Part shown: positions 17,279 through 25,579 of the stretch, one piece after another
Numbering within the stretch: position 1 is the stretch's first letter
Layout: every line of letters begins with the position of its first letter
NCBI RefSeq assembly: GCF_030732845.1
Contig: NZ_JASHKA010000001.1
Span: 62,001-126,000, forward strand
DNA from: Roseibium sp. MMSF_3544
GTDB lineage: Bacteria; Pseudomonadota; Alphaproteobacteria; Rhizobiales; Stappiaceae
Length of the DNA stretch: 64,000 nucleotides
Direction of reading: 5' to 3'
The notes under the pieces: model-generated
The model's input: the letters and a program-made list of their open reading frames with translations, nothing else
Told to the model about the DNA's origin: nothing
The model's database searches: none
Translations under genes and position numbers: made by a program

Positions 17279-17914
17279 ATGCAAAACAAAATCGATCACT
17301 TCGCCATCGGATGCTCCAGCCTTGCAGCTGGCATTCTGGAGATGGAAGACAAGTTGGGCGTGACGGTTCCCGGCGGCAGCAAACATACGACAATGAGCAC
17401 GCATAACTGCGTGATGCAGGCCGGAAACGAGAGTTTTTTTGAACTCATCGCAATCGATCCCGAAGCACCGGATCCCGGCCGGGTGCGATGGTTCTCGCTC
17501 GATGATCCCGCGACGCAGAAACGACTGAACGAGCGGCCACGTGCCCTGACCTGGGTCGTCAACACGACGGATCTGGATCAAGTGCTGGCGAACAGCCCCG
17601 TTGACCTCGGGGAGGTTGTCGATTTCGCCCGGGGCGACAGGAGCTGGCGCTTGACAGTGCCAAGGGATGGAAGCTTGCCCGGATCCGGGTTGCTCCCCGC
17701 CTTCATTGAATGGTCTCCCGGACCCCATCCCTCGACGGGGCAGCAGGATCTTGGCGTCCGGCTGCAAGCGGTCAGGATTTCGCACCCTGATCCTGCACGG
17801 ATTGTCAGCCAGCTGAAGTCCCTGAATGTCGACCACCTTGCAGACGTGTCCGAGGGAGAAGCAGGCCTGGCGTTTGCCCTCAAGTCACCGCGCGGGTCCG
17901 TTTTGCTCGACTGA
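17279..17914 (+). CDS. VOC-superfamily glyoxalase-like protein
   Basis: A 211-residue protein with a vicinal-oxygen-chelate fold of the glyoxalase-like (Glyoxalase_3) type. It starts KIDHFAIGCSSLAAGILEME and has THNCVMQAGNESFFELIAID, where the N-terminal His and the Glu of FFELIA could bind metal. A second half-repeat appears from LQAVRISHPDP to the C-terminus. It is eight bases after the lyase and surely co-transcribed. VOC proteins open rings, isomerise or conjugate thiols; here it may act on the lyase product, but the reaction is not predictable. Confidence 0.75.
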   Translation: MQNKIDHFAIGCSSLAAGILEMEDKLGVTVPGGSKHTTMSTHNCVMQAGNESFFELIAIDPEAPDPGRVRWFSLDDPATQKRLNERPRALTWVVNTTDLDQVLANSPVDLGEVVDFARGDRSWRLTVPRDGSLPGSGLLPAFIEWSPGPHPSTGQQDLGVRLQAVRISHPDPARIVSQLKSLNVDHLADVSEGEAGLAFALKSPRGSVLLD

Positions 17915-17970
17915 CAGATCTCCAAAGTGATCCGACCTGTTTTCGATGAGGCGAGCCAATCAGGCCGACT

Positions 17971-18864
17971 TCAAAGCTCGTTCACCGGCACTTTCAGGAA
18001 TGTCTTGCCGCTGTCGTCGGCTGGCGGCAACTTTCCGGCACGCATGTTGACCTGGATGGACGGTATGATCAGCTTGGGCATTGCAAGCTGGGCGTCCCGT
18101 TCGGTGCGGAACTGTACGAACTCTTCCTTGGATTTGCCGCCTCCGACGTGAATATTGTGCTCTTTTTCGTCACCAACCGTGGTCTCCCACGCAATGTCGC
18201 GCCCGTTGGGACCGTAGTCGTGGCACATGAACAGGCGCATGTCGTCCGGCAGCGCGAGCACCTTCTGGATGGAATCATAGAGTATCGCCGCATCTCCGCC
18301 CGGGAAATCGGCGCGTGCAGACCCGCCATCGGGCATGAACAAGGTGTCGCCGGCAAAGGCCGCGTTGCCCATCACATGAACCATGCAGGCCGGCGTATGG
18401 CCGGGCGTTGACATGGCAAAGGCGGTCATGGTGCCGATTGTGTAGGTATCGCCGTCCTGAAAGAGGCGGTCGAACTGGCTGCCGTCCCGCTGAAACTCCG
18501 TGCCTTCGTTGAAGACCTTACCAAATGTTTCCTGGATGACGGTGATCTTGTCGCCGATGCCAAGTTTTCCTCCCAGCTTTTGCTGGATGTAAGGGGCACC
18601 CGAAAGGTGGTCGGCATGAACGTGTGTTTCGATCAGCCATTCAAGGTCCAGGTTCTTGTCCTGGATGTAGGCGATGATTTCGTCCGCGTTGTCATAGGTG
18701 ATGCGCCCGGCGGCCATGTCGATGTCCATGACGCTGTCGATAACGGCGCAGGCATTGGACTGAGGGTCCTTGACAACATAGCTGATGGTGTTCGTTGCAG
18801 GATCGAAGAAAGCCTTGATTTCCGGTTCGACGTCCATCTCGACCGGGTAGTTTGAATTTATCAT
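17971..18864 (-). CDS. ETHE1-like persulfide dioxygenase (MBL fold)
   Basis: A 297-residue metallo-beta-lactamase-fold protein. The metal motif is ETHVHADHLSG (His81, His83, Asp85, His86), followed by STPGHTPACMVHVMG, AFAGDTLFMPDGGSARADFPGGD and FMCHDYGP. The GGSARADFPGGD stretch is characteristic of ETHE1/Blh persulfide dioxygenases, which use one iron to oxidise glutathione persulfide to sulfite. GAAGGAG stands six bases before the ATG at 18864, which is preferred to an upstream in-frame start. It converges on the VOC gene. With the rhodanese it would dispose of sulfane sulfur released in the cytoplasm. Confidence 0.88.
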   Translation of the reverse strand: MINSNYPVEMDVEPEIKAFFDPATNTISYVVKDPQSNACAVIDSVMDIDMAAGRITYDNADEIIAYIQDKNLDLEWLIETHVHADHLSGAPYIQQKLGGKLGIGDKITVIQETFGKVFNEGTEFQRDGSQFDRLFQDGDTYTIGTMTAFAMSTPGHTPACMVHVMGNAAFAGDTLFMPDGGSARADFPGGDAAILYDSIQKVLALPDDMRLFMCHDYGPNGRDIAWETTVGDEKEHNIHVGGGKSKEEFVQFRTERDAQLAMPKLIIPSIQVNMRAGKLPPADDSGKTFLKVPVNEL

Positions 18865-19114
18865 GCCGTCTCCTTCTGCACGAAGCATCACGCCAACTCT
18901 ATAAGGCTGCTCGCCCTCTCATACGTTCAACCGACCCGCCGGGATCTGAGTCTTCAGGTTGCGAGCCTCTTTCAAAATGCCAGCGATGGGCACTTCAGCT
19001 CAACCGCAAACACGTCCAGTTGCCCAGTGATTGTGCTTTTTCACCAAATCCTGCTCACACACGGGTCAATCGGGTCAAATTTTGTCCGCGTTCGCTACGA
19101 ACCTGAGAATTCAC

Positions 19115-19142
19115 TTGACTCATTTGCGAGTGCCCGTAACCT
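19115..19142 (+). promoter_or_regulatory. Candidate promoter of the amino-acid importer
   Basis: TTGACT (19115-19120) and TAACCT (19137-19142) with a 16-base spacer. Operator 3 lies just downstream, where a bound protein would block transcription. The rest of 18865-19114 shows no gene. Confidence 0.4.
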
Positions 19143-19150
19143 ACTAAATG

Positions 19151-19162
19151 GAACACGTGTTC
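19151..19162. repeat. 12-bp perfect palindrome overlapping operator 3
   Basis: GAACACGTGTTC is a perfect palindrome sharing its right half with operator 3 (19158-19176). It contains a GAACA half-site in the opposite orientation, so two regulator dimers might bind side by side. Confidence 0.5.
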
Positions 19163-19176
19163 TGATATATAAAACA
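19158..19176 (+). promoter_or_regulatory. Putative IclR operator 3 (amino-acid importer)
   Basis: TGTTCTGATATATAAAACA, identical at 18 of 19 positions to the reverse complement of operator 1. It ends 12 bases before the binding-protein ATG and lies downstream of the candidate promoter. Confidence 0.6.
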
Positions 19177-19188
19177 GGGAACAGCTAA

Positions 19189-20229
19189 ATGGCAACCAAT
19201 ATTGCAAAAATCGCCTGTGCGGTTGCATTCGCCGCAGGCGTTGCAGCCCCTGTTGCCGCTTACTCGAAAAGCGCAACGGTTACGGCAATTGAGGAGCGGG
19301 GAACCCTTTTGTGCAGCGGCCACAACGGCAGCTACTTCGGTTTCGTGGAAGTCAATGACAAGAACGAATGGAAGGGCCTGGACATTGACATGTGCCGCGC
19401 GTTGACGACGGCCATTCTGGGAGACCCTGAAAAAGCACAAATTGTTCCGCTGAGCTGGGCACAGCGTTTTCCGGCACTGCAGTCCGGTGATGTCGACGTG
19501 ATCATCAAGGCAACCGGCTGGACCATGGGGCGCGACACCGAAGTGGGACTTCAGTTCAGCCTGCCGTATTTCTTCGGCGGCACTCAGTTCATGGCGCATG
19601 GAGACCTCGGCATTACCGAAGCCAAGGAACTTGACGGCGGCACGATCTGCGTCGAGGCCGGGACCACCATCGAAAGGCTTGCCGGCAACTACCTGAAAAC
19701 AATCGGCGTCGAGCACACGATGGTTTCCTATGAGAAGGCATCCGAGCTGCGCGCTGCCTATCTCGCGAACCGGTGCGACGCCTTTGCGGCCTGGGGACCG
19801 TTTCTCGCCGTTCTCCGGGCAACAGAGCTCGAAAAGCCCGATGCGCACATCATTCTGTCCGACCAGTTGTCCAACGAGCCGATCGCTGCTGCCATGCGCC
19901 AGGGTGACGAGGAGTTCGTCGATATGGTCAACTGGATGATCGCCGCGCTCTTGATCGCCGAGGAAGAGGGCGTGACATCGGCCAATGTCGAGGAAATGAC
20001 GGAAAACCCGCCAAATCCGAAAATCGCAAGGCTTCTGGGCGTCGATCCGGGGATGGGCGAGCGGCTTGGGATTCGGGACACCTGGGCCCGTGAGATGATC
20101 GCCGCTGTCGGCAATTTCGGCGAAATCTACAACCGCAATCTGGGTGAGGGCTCACCTTACAAACTCGAACGCGGATTGAACAATCTGTGGAGCCATGGCG
20201 GCGTCCTGTACGCCCCGATCCTGGACTGA
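19189..20229 (+). CDS. Amino-acid ABC transporter periplasmic binding protein (AapJ type)
   Basis: A 346-residue solute-binding protein. A Sec signal peptide (residues 1 to about 24, MATNIAKIACAVAFAAGVAAPVAA) precedes the mature region TVTAIEERGTLLCSGHNGSYFGF. The SQRFPALQSGDVDVIIKATGWTMGRD-like segment (here AQRFPALQSGDVDV) and GTTIERLAGNYL are those of the general L-amino-acid (AapJ/BztA) family, where they bind the alpha-amino and carboxyl groups. It is the first gene of binding protein-permease-permease. The broad specificity of this family means the ligand cannot be told. Confidence 0.9.
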   Translation: MATNIAKIACAVAFAAGVAAPVAAYSKSATVTAIEERGTLLCSGHNGSYFGFVEVNDKNEWKGLDIDMCRALTTAILGDPEKAQIVPLSWAQRFPALQSGDVDVIIKATGWTMGRDTEVGLQFSLPYFFGGTQFMAHGDLGITEAKELDGGTICVEAGTTIERLAGNYLKTIGVEHTMVSYEKASELRAAYLANRCDAFAAWGPFLAVLRATELEKPDAHIILSDQLSNEPIAAAMRQGDEEFVDMVNWMIAALLIAEEEGVTSANVEEMTENPPNPKIARLLGVDPGMGERLGIRDTWAREMIAAVGNFGEIYNRNLGEGSPYKLERGLNNLWSHGGVLYAPILD

Positions 20230-20301
20230 TCCACTTCCAATGGCGGCGGGGACTGACTGCCCCTGCCGCCTTCCATGTGTTGCGGCAAGGAGGATCCGGA
20301 T

Positions 20302-21438
20302 ATGGATGCTGTGGCGCTCAAGGCCAGGCGCAAACGACGTGATTTGTTCCTGCAAGGATTGCTGGTCGTCTCGGTGGCGCTCGTTATCTGGGTCGCCGTA
20401 TCGACCGCCCAGACAAAGCTCACCGAACTCAACATGGCGAGCGGTTTCGGATTTCTGGAGCGCGCGACCGGGTGGGCGTACTCGTTTTCCCTGATCGACC
20501 GGAGCATTGACGACAGTTATTCCCGAACTCTGCTGATTGGTTTCATGAACACCTTGTTCCTGGGGCTGATCTGTATTGTCCTGTCTACCATCCTCGGATT
20601 TGCCATCGGCACGGCAAGAGATGCGCGCCAGCTCGGCTTCAACGCATTTGCCACCGTCTATATTCAGCTGTTCAGAAACCTTCCTCTGATCCTGCAGCTG
20701 GTATTCTGGTATGCGGTGCTCATTCACATGCCGGGGCCCCGCCAGGCGTTTTCTCTTGGAGACGCGGTGTTCCTGTCGAACAGGGGTCTGATGCTGCCGG
20801 CACTAAACGTTTCTCCCGGTGTTGTTCTCGGCCTTTTCGCCGGGTTGGTGCTTCTGGGTGTCGTCATCTTCCGGCTGAAGAGCCTGCACTTTTTGCAAAA
20901 GCTGGGGCTTTGGTTGATTGCCGGCTTTGTTTTGACACTTGGTGTTGCATCGATATTTGCCCCGGCGGACGCATCGATCTTCTCTATCCCTGCGCAAAAG
21001 GGCTTGCGGTTTCAAGGTGGGTTGACGGTCTCGATAGAACTTGTCGCCATGATCCTGGCGATCACACTGTACGGCTCGGCCTATATTGCAGAGGTCGTGC
21101 GCGGCGGTCTCCACGAAGTCCCGAGCGGCTTGACCGAAGCAGGCAAAGCGCTGGGCCTGTCCTCGCGGTCCATCTGGTTTCACATCAAGATGCCGATGGC
21201 CTTGCGCACGATCATGCCGCCGCTCGGCAACCAGTGGATCTTCATCATGAAGGCGACCACGCTGGGCGTTGCGATTGGCTTCAGTGATCTGTTCTACATC
21301 GTTTCGACATCGATCACCCAGTCCGGACAAACCCTGGAACTCATGGGGCTGTTGATGCTGTCTTTTCTGCTGATCAACTATTCACTTGCCCAGATCGTCA
21401 ATTTCATCAACGCGCGCCTGGCGCTGAAAGGTCACTGA
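20302..21438 (+). CDS. Amino-acid ABC transporter permease 1 (AapQ type)
   Basis: A 378-residue inner-membrane permease with a long N-terminal extension and extra helices typical of AapQ/BztB. The EAA loop that docks the ATPase is EAGKALGLSSRSIWFHIKMP near residue 285. I choose ATG 20302 because AAGGAGG stands eight bases before it; the earlier ATG at 20275 would include that site in the coding region. It pairs with the next gene to form a heterodimeric channel. Confidence 0.9.
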   Translation: MDAVALKARRKRRDLFLQGLLVVSVALVIWVAVSTAQTKLTELNMASGFGFLERATGWAYSFSLIDRSIDDSYSRTLLIGFMNTLFLGLICIVLSTILGFAIGTARDARQLGFNAFATVYIQLFRNLPLILQLVFWYAVLIHMPGPRQAFSLGDAVFLSNRGLMLPALNVSPGVVLGLFAGLVLLGVVIFRLKSLHFLQKLGLWLIAGFVLTLGVASIFAPADASIFSIPAQKGLRFQGGLTVSIELVAMILAITLYGSAYIAEVVRGGLHEVPSGLTEAGKALGLSSRSIWFHIKMPMALRTIMPPLGNQWIFIMKATTLGVAIGFSDLFYIVSTSITQSGQTLELMGLLMLSFLLINYSLAQIVNFINARLALKGH

Positions 21439-21439
21439 G

Positions 21440-22528
21440 ATGGCGATCGCGAGCGACTATTCCGGCGCGCCCGACTGGTTCGGACAACTTGCCAATACGT
21501 TCAAAAGAAGAGCGTTCCGAAGCCCGAGCGATACGCTCACGAGTGTCTTCATTTTCGGGCTGATGCTCTACATGGCGTGGCTGCTGCTCGACTGGGCGAT
21601 ACTCAGCGCGGTTTGGCGCGCCGAGGATGTGGGGCAGTGCGCAGAGGCGGGAGGGGCCTGCTGGTCCGTGATTGCCGCGCGTCACCGGCTCATCCTGTTC
21701 GGTCTTTATCCGTTTGATCTGCATTGGCGCTCAACGCTTGCCTGTGTTGCGATCATTGTGACGGTGGTGCTGTCCTGCCTGCCGCATTTCTGGAGCACGA
21801 GCAAACTTGTCACGCTCTGGATCGTCGGCTTCGGCACTTATGTGCTTTTGATGGACGGAACACTGCTCGGCCAGCCTCAGGTCACCACGGACCAATGGGG
21901 TGGCCTTGCGCTGACCCTTTTCATGTTTTCCTCCGTCGTGCTTCTCGGTATGCCGATGGGATTGCTGCTCGCACTGGCGCGCCGTTCCAATCTGCCCGTC
22001 GTCAGAGGTGCCGCGTCGCTGCTGATCGATTTCATTCGCTCACTGCCGCTGCTGACGACGCTTTTTGCAGCAGCGGTCGTCATTCCGTTGTTGTTGCCGG
22101 ACTGGTTGAACGGCGACAAAATCTGGCGCGTGATTATTGGGTTCGCGCTCTTCTTCGCGTGCTATCAGGCGGAGGTCTTTAGGGGTGGTTTTCAGGCGAT
22201 CCCGAAGGGGCAATTCGAGGCTGGAAAGGCCCTGGGTCTGACAGCCTTTCAAATTCTCTCGCGCATCATCATGCCGCAGGTCTTTCGCCACGCGCTGCCG
22301 TCAACCATCAACATGGTGGTGGTCACGTTCAAGGAAACCGCGATCGTGATCATTATCGGTTTCTTCGATGTGCTCGCTTCGGCAAATGCCGCCTTCGGGA
22401 CAGTGGAATGGGCACCATACTATATCGAGGTCTATGCCTTCGTCGGGGCGATCTACTGGATCTTCATCTTTTCGCTGAGCCAATACGGCGAATACTTGAA
22501 GCGGCGTATGTCTGTTGCAAAGAGATAG
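21440..22528 (+). CDS. Amino-acid ABC transporter permease 2 (AapM type)
   Basis: A 362-residue permease with several transmembrane helices and the EAA loop EAGKALGLTAFQILSRIIMP near residue 255. It starts one base after the first permease's stop. The order J-Q-M matches the aap system, but the usual fourth gene aapP does not follow: the next gene is an unrelated esterase, and the likely ATPase lies at 3597-4337. The 174 bases after it show nothing. Confidence 0.9.
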   Translation: MAIASDYSGAPDWFGQLANTFKRRAFRSPSDTLTSVFIFGLMLYMAWLLLDWAILSAVWRAEDVGQCAEAGGACWSVIAARHRLILFGLYPFDLHWRSTLACVAIIVTVVLSCLPHFWSTSKLVTLWIVGFGTYVLLMDGTLLGQPQVTTDQWGGLALTLFMFSSVVLLGMPMGLLLALARRSNLPVVRGAASLLIDFIRSLPLLTTLFAAAVVIPLLLPDWLNGDKIWRVIIGFALFFACYQAEVFRGGFQAIPKGQFEAGKALGLTAFQILSRIIMPQVFRHALPSTINMVVVTFKETAIVIIIGFFDVLASANAAFGTVEWAPYYIEVYAFVGAIYWIFIFSLSQYGEYLKRRMSVAKR

Positions 22529-22702
22529 GCTGCCCGATCATTCGGCTCGCTCCGACCACGGCCGGTTCATACGACTTAGTGATTTGCATCCACCTGCAGA
22601 TTACCGGACAAATCCGGAGCCAGCCCGCCATACGCGAATTCGCAGAACACGTGCGGCGGGGAGGGCAACCATTCAGATCGCGTCATATGGTGGGAAACAG
22701 AG

Positions 22703-23551
22703 ATGCCAAGCTGGGGATCACGTCACGTTGCAGGCCTGATGTTGACCTTTTTCTGTCTCATCAGCGCGGCATCGGCGCAGCAGGATTGCGGCGATGCGGA
22801 CACGCCCTGCCGCATTGAGAGCGGAAGCTATCATCTGATTTTCCCCGAGCGCGACCCGGTCGGGATCGTCATGCATCTTCACGGTGGCGGTGCCACTGGA
22901 AAGGCGATGCTCAACTCCGATCTTGCCCGTGCCTCGGTTGCCCGCGGCTATGTGTTTGTTGCTCCCAACGGAGAACATCCCGAGGCACGTTGGACCAAGG
23001 ATTGGTCTGTTCGCGCGGACAACACAAAGCATGATCGCGACGACGCGGTTTTTCTCCAAGAAGTGATTGCCGATGTCCGCGGCAAACACCAGCTGGCGGA
23101 TGCGCCGTTTGTGCTCGCAGGATTTTCGCGAGGTGGATCCATGGTCTGGGACATGGCTTGCCGTCTACCTGATTTTGCGGATGCGTATGCCCCGGTCGCA
23201 GGTGCCTTTTGGGAAAGTCTGCCGGAAAGATGCGCTGGGCCGGTATACCTGTTTCATGCGCATGGATGGACAGATCGAACGGTCCCCCTGGAAGGCCGAT
23301 CCTTCCGTAACGGTACGGTTGTGCAGGGCGATGTCTGGGCATCCTTGAAGGTGCTGCGGGAAACAAACCGCTGCGGCAACCGCCAGCCCGAAACCAACAG
23401 TTTCGTTGGAGAGTTCTGGTTGCGGCATTGGACAGATTGTGAGGCAGGCCAGATAGATCTTTTGCTGCACAAAGGTGGCCACGGCGCCCCGGTGGGCTGG
23501 GCCGACACCATCCTCGACTGGTTTGAAAATCTGTCACTCAAGCAGCTCTAA
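22703..23551 (+). CDS. Secreted LpqC-like esterase / PHB depolymerase-family hydrolase
   Basis: A 282-residue alpha/beta hydrolase with a signal peptide (MPSWGSRHVAGLMLTFFCLI, cleavage near AASA-QQ, about residue 25). The oxyanion region is MHLHGGGATG, the nucleophile elbow GFSRGGS with Ser142, and a late His lies in LHKGGHGAPVGW. Family members hydrolyse feruloyl or hydroxybutyrate esters in the periplasm or outside. Four or more Cys in the mature part could form disulfides. It is monocistronic as far as seen and has no obvious link to its neighbours. Confidence 0.8.
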   Translation: MPSWGSRHVAGLMLTFFCLISAASAQQDCGDADTPCRIESGSYHLIFPERDPVGIVMHLHGGGATGKAMLNSDLARASVARGYVFVAPNGEHPEARWTKDWSVRADNTKHDRDDAVFLQEVIADVRGKHQLADAPFVLAGFSRGGSMVWDMACRLPDFADAYAPVAGAFWESLPERCAGPVYLFHAHGWTDRTVPLEGRSFRNGTVVQGDVWASLKVLRETNRCGNRQPETNSFVGEFWLRHWTDCEAGQIDLLLHKGGHGAPVGWADTILDWFENLSLKQL

Positions 23552-23704
23552 GTCTGCCAATTCAACGTCGCCGGACTTCAGCAGAAGCATAGGCCTTCCT
23601 GACAGCAGAGTGCTGTCAAGAGGCTCATGTTTTCCAGCTAACCAAGAGATGCTTTCGGTCGCTGAGCTGACATCGTTACCTGCCGCAGCGACCGGCAGTG
23701 TCAC
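23534..23704 (-). CDS. Possible small protein coupled to yceI (hypothetical)
   Basis: A GTG overlapping the YceI stop as GTGA opens a 56-codon frame (VTLPVAAAGNDVSSATESIS to GDVELADLELLE) that ends inside the tail of the esterase gene on the other strand. Overlap coupling and protein-like composition argue for it; small size and no recognised family argue against. Confidence 0.3.
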   Translation of the reverse strand: MTLPVAAAGNDVSSATESISWLAGKHEPLDSTLLSGRPMLLLKSGDVELADLELLE

Positions 23705-24279
23705 TGTGCCCGCATTTCTGTAGAGATGTCAAAAGATAGGGGTCCGACAGGCAACGCGAAGCCGAAGGGGGCAGTGTCGATCTCTGTGGTCGCGTGAAAC
23801 CCGAGCCAATCGCCCTTGTAGTAGTCAATGAACTGGGCGACGGGGTGTGGGCCCTGATGGATTAGTTCCACTTGCAGTGTAGCCGGCACAGTTACCCCGC
23901 GCAGCGTCACTTCACCCGCGACATCGGCCGTGGTGTCGCCAGTTGGCGTTACCGAAGTGGAGACAAAACGGATGGTCGGATGTTCCTCCACGACGAGGAA
24001 GTCCGCGTTCTTCACGTGATCGTCGAGCGGTCCTACACCGGTGGAAACCGAAGCGGCATCTATGGTGACCTCCAGAGTGGCCGAAGACGGATCTGCAGGG
24101 TCGATCACCAGAATTCCCTCGGCGCGGTCGAACTCACCGTGTTGACGGCTGACGCCCGCGTGGTCCCATCCGAAACGAACCTCCGTATGTCCCGGATCGG
24201 TCTTGTAGGTGCGGGTCTCCGCCACTGCAGGAAGAGTAAGCAAACTCATGAGGGCAACGGTTACAAGGGTACGCATCAT
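23701..24279 (-). CDS. YceI-family periplasmic lipid-binding protein
   Basis: A 192-residue lipocalin-like protein. The signal peptide MMRTLVTVALMSLLTLPAVA precedes TRTYKTDPGHTEVRFGWDHAGVS, the usual YceI start. Later blocks are DHVKNADFLVVEEHPTIRFV and GEVTLRGVTVPATL. YceI proteins bind isoprenoid-type lipids such as polyprenyl chains or quinone precursors in the periplasm. Two adjacent ATGs at 24279 and 24276 follow a GGAG site. The longer frame starting at 24507 would lose the signal peptide position and is rejected. The 249 bases between it and the LacI gene hold nothing I recognise. Confidence 0.9.
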   Translation of the reverse strand: MMRTLVTVALMSLLTLPAVAETRTYKTDPGHTEVRFGWDHAGVSRQHGEFDRAEGILVIDPADPSSATLEVTIDAASVSTGVGPLDDHVKNADFLVVEEHPTIRFVSTSVTPTGDTTADVAGEVTLRGVTVPATLQVELIHQGPHPVAQFIDYYKGDWLGFHATTEIDTAPFGFALPVGPLSFDISTEMRAQ

Positions 24280-24528
24280 GGTCTCCAGGCATCGTCTGAA
24301 TGTGAAACTTGACGAGTTCATATAAATTGATCGCGGCGAAAAGCGCCATGAGAAGCGATGAACCCTCACGCAGACGTGACAAGGGCCGGGGTGAGACGCG
24401 GGTCTCAAGAGGCGCAAACTCCGATTATCCTCGGCCAAGCGTCCGTCTCGTTCGCGATCGATGCCGCCCCGCCTCGTTGTGTGGGCAGCGTTTGTCTGCA
24501 TGACCATCCGCAGATGCCAGTGTCGGCA

Positions 24529-25512
24529 TTATTTCGGGGCCGTCGACTCGCGCATGACGATGTCTCCTGCGATCGCCGTGTCTTTTGAAGCAGAATTCGC
24601 AACGAAAACCTGCTCAACAGCGGAAAGCGCAAGCGCTTCTATGGGTTGCCGGAGAGTTGTCAGACGCGGGACAACAAGTGACGCCAGCGTTATGTCGTCA
24701 AACCCGGCGACAGAAAGATCATTCGGAACATCAAGTTTCAGGTCACGTGCGCACCGCAAAACGCCGATTGCCTGTTGATCACTCGCTGCAGCAATTGCCG
24801 TTGGGCGCTCAGAGGCTGGCGTTTTCGTGAGGATTGTCCGCCCAAGTTCTTCTCCGGCGTCGTAGTCGAACTGACCTTCAAAGACCGTGAGTTCAATCGG
24901 GTCCTGCGGCGTGGAAAGTGCCTGGATACGGTTCACGAAACCCTCTCGTCGGCTTTGCGCGACATCCATGCTCAACGGACCGGCGATATAGGCGATCCGC
25001 CGGTGGCCAAGGGTGTAAAGGTGGTCCGCGATCTTCTGAGACCCGTCATAGTGATCGGTGGCAATTAGAGGGAATTGCCCAAATCGGCGATCGAGAGAAA
25101 CGATCGGCACATCGGTTGTTGCGAGGCTCCGACCCTCTGCCGTTGCCACGACGATGATACCGCGAACGGCGCGATCGAGCAGCGCCGCGATCTGCGTCTT
25201 TTCCGTCTCGGCATCATCATGCGAGTTGGCAATCATCACGGAGTGGCTTCGCTTGGCTGCCTCCATCTCGATGTTTTTGACAAGCTGAGCAAAAAACGGA
25301 TTGGTGATGTCAGGTACAACAAGACCAATCACATCGATGCTGTTGGTTCGCAAAGCTCGCGCGGCAAGATTGGGCTTGTAGTCAAGCTCCTTCATCGCGG
25401 CCTGGACTTTCAGCTTGAGGGGATGCTTGACGGTTTCATTCTTGGACAAAACACGCGAAACGGTACCAACGGACACCCCGGCTTTCCTGGCGACGTCTTT
25501 GATCGTTGGCAT
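24529..25512 (-). CDS. rbsR: LacI-family regulator of the ribose operon
   Basis: A 327-residue LacI/GalR repressor. The N-terminal helix-turn-helix and hinge are MPTIKDVARKAGVSVGTVSR and LAARALRTNSIDVIGLVVPD; the periplasmic-binding-protein-like core follows with TVFEGQFDYDAGEELGR. AAGGAG precedes the ATG at 25512. It is the last gene after rbsBACDK, with about 65 bases before it, the same place rbsR has in Escherichia coli. It should bind the two LacI-type palindromes upstream of rbsB and release them with ribose. Confidence 0.88.
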   Translation of the reverse strand: MPTIKDVARKAGVSVGTVSRVLSKNETVKHPLKLKVQAAMKELDYKPNLAARALRTNSIDVIGLVVPDITNPFFAQLVKNIEMEAAKRSHSVMIANSHDDAETEKTQIAALLDRAVRGIIVVATAEGRSLATTDVPIVSLDRRFGQFPLIATDHYDGSQKIADHLYTLGHRRIAYIAGPLSMDVAQSRREGFVNRIQALSTPQDPIELTVFEGQFDYDAGEELGRTILTKTPASERPTAIAAASDQQAIGVLRCARDLKLDVPNDLSVAGFDDITLASLVVPRLTTLRQPIEALALSAVEQVFVANSASKDTAIAGDIVMRESTAPK

Positions 25513-25579
25513 GTCCCGCAGCACTCCTTAACCCCTTCTTTCCTTGAAGCATTCCTGAGCCTGCCAATCAAGCGCCGCC

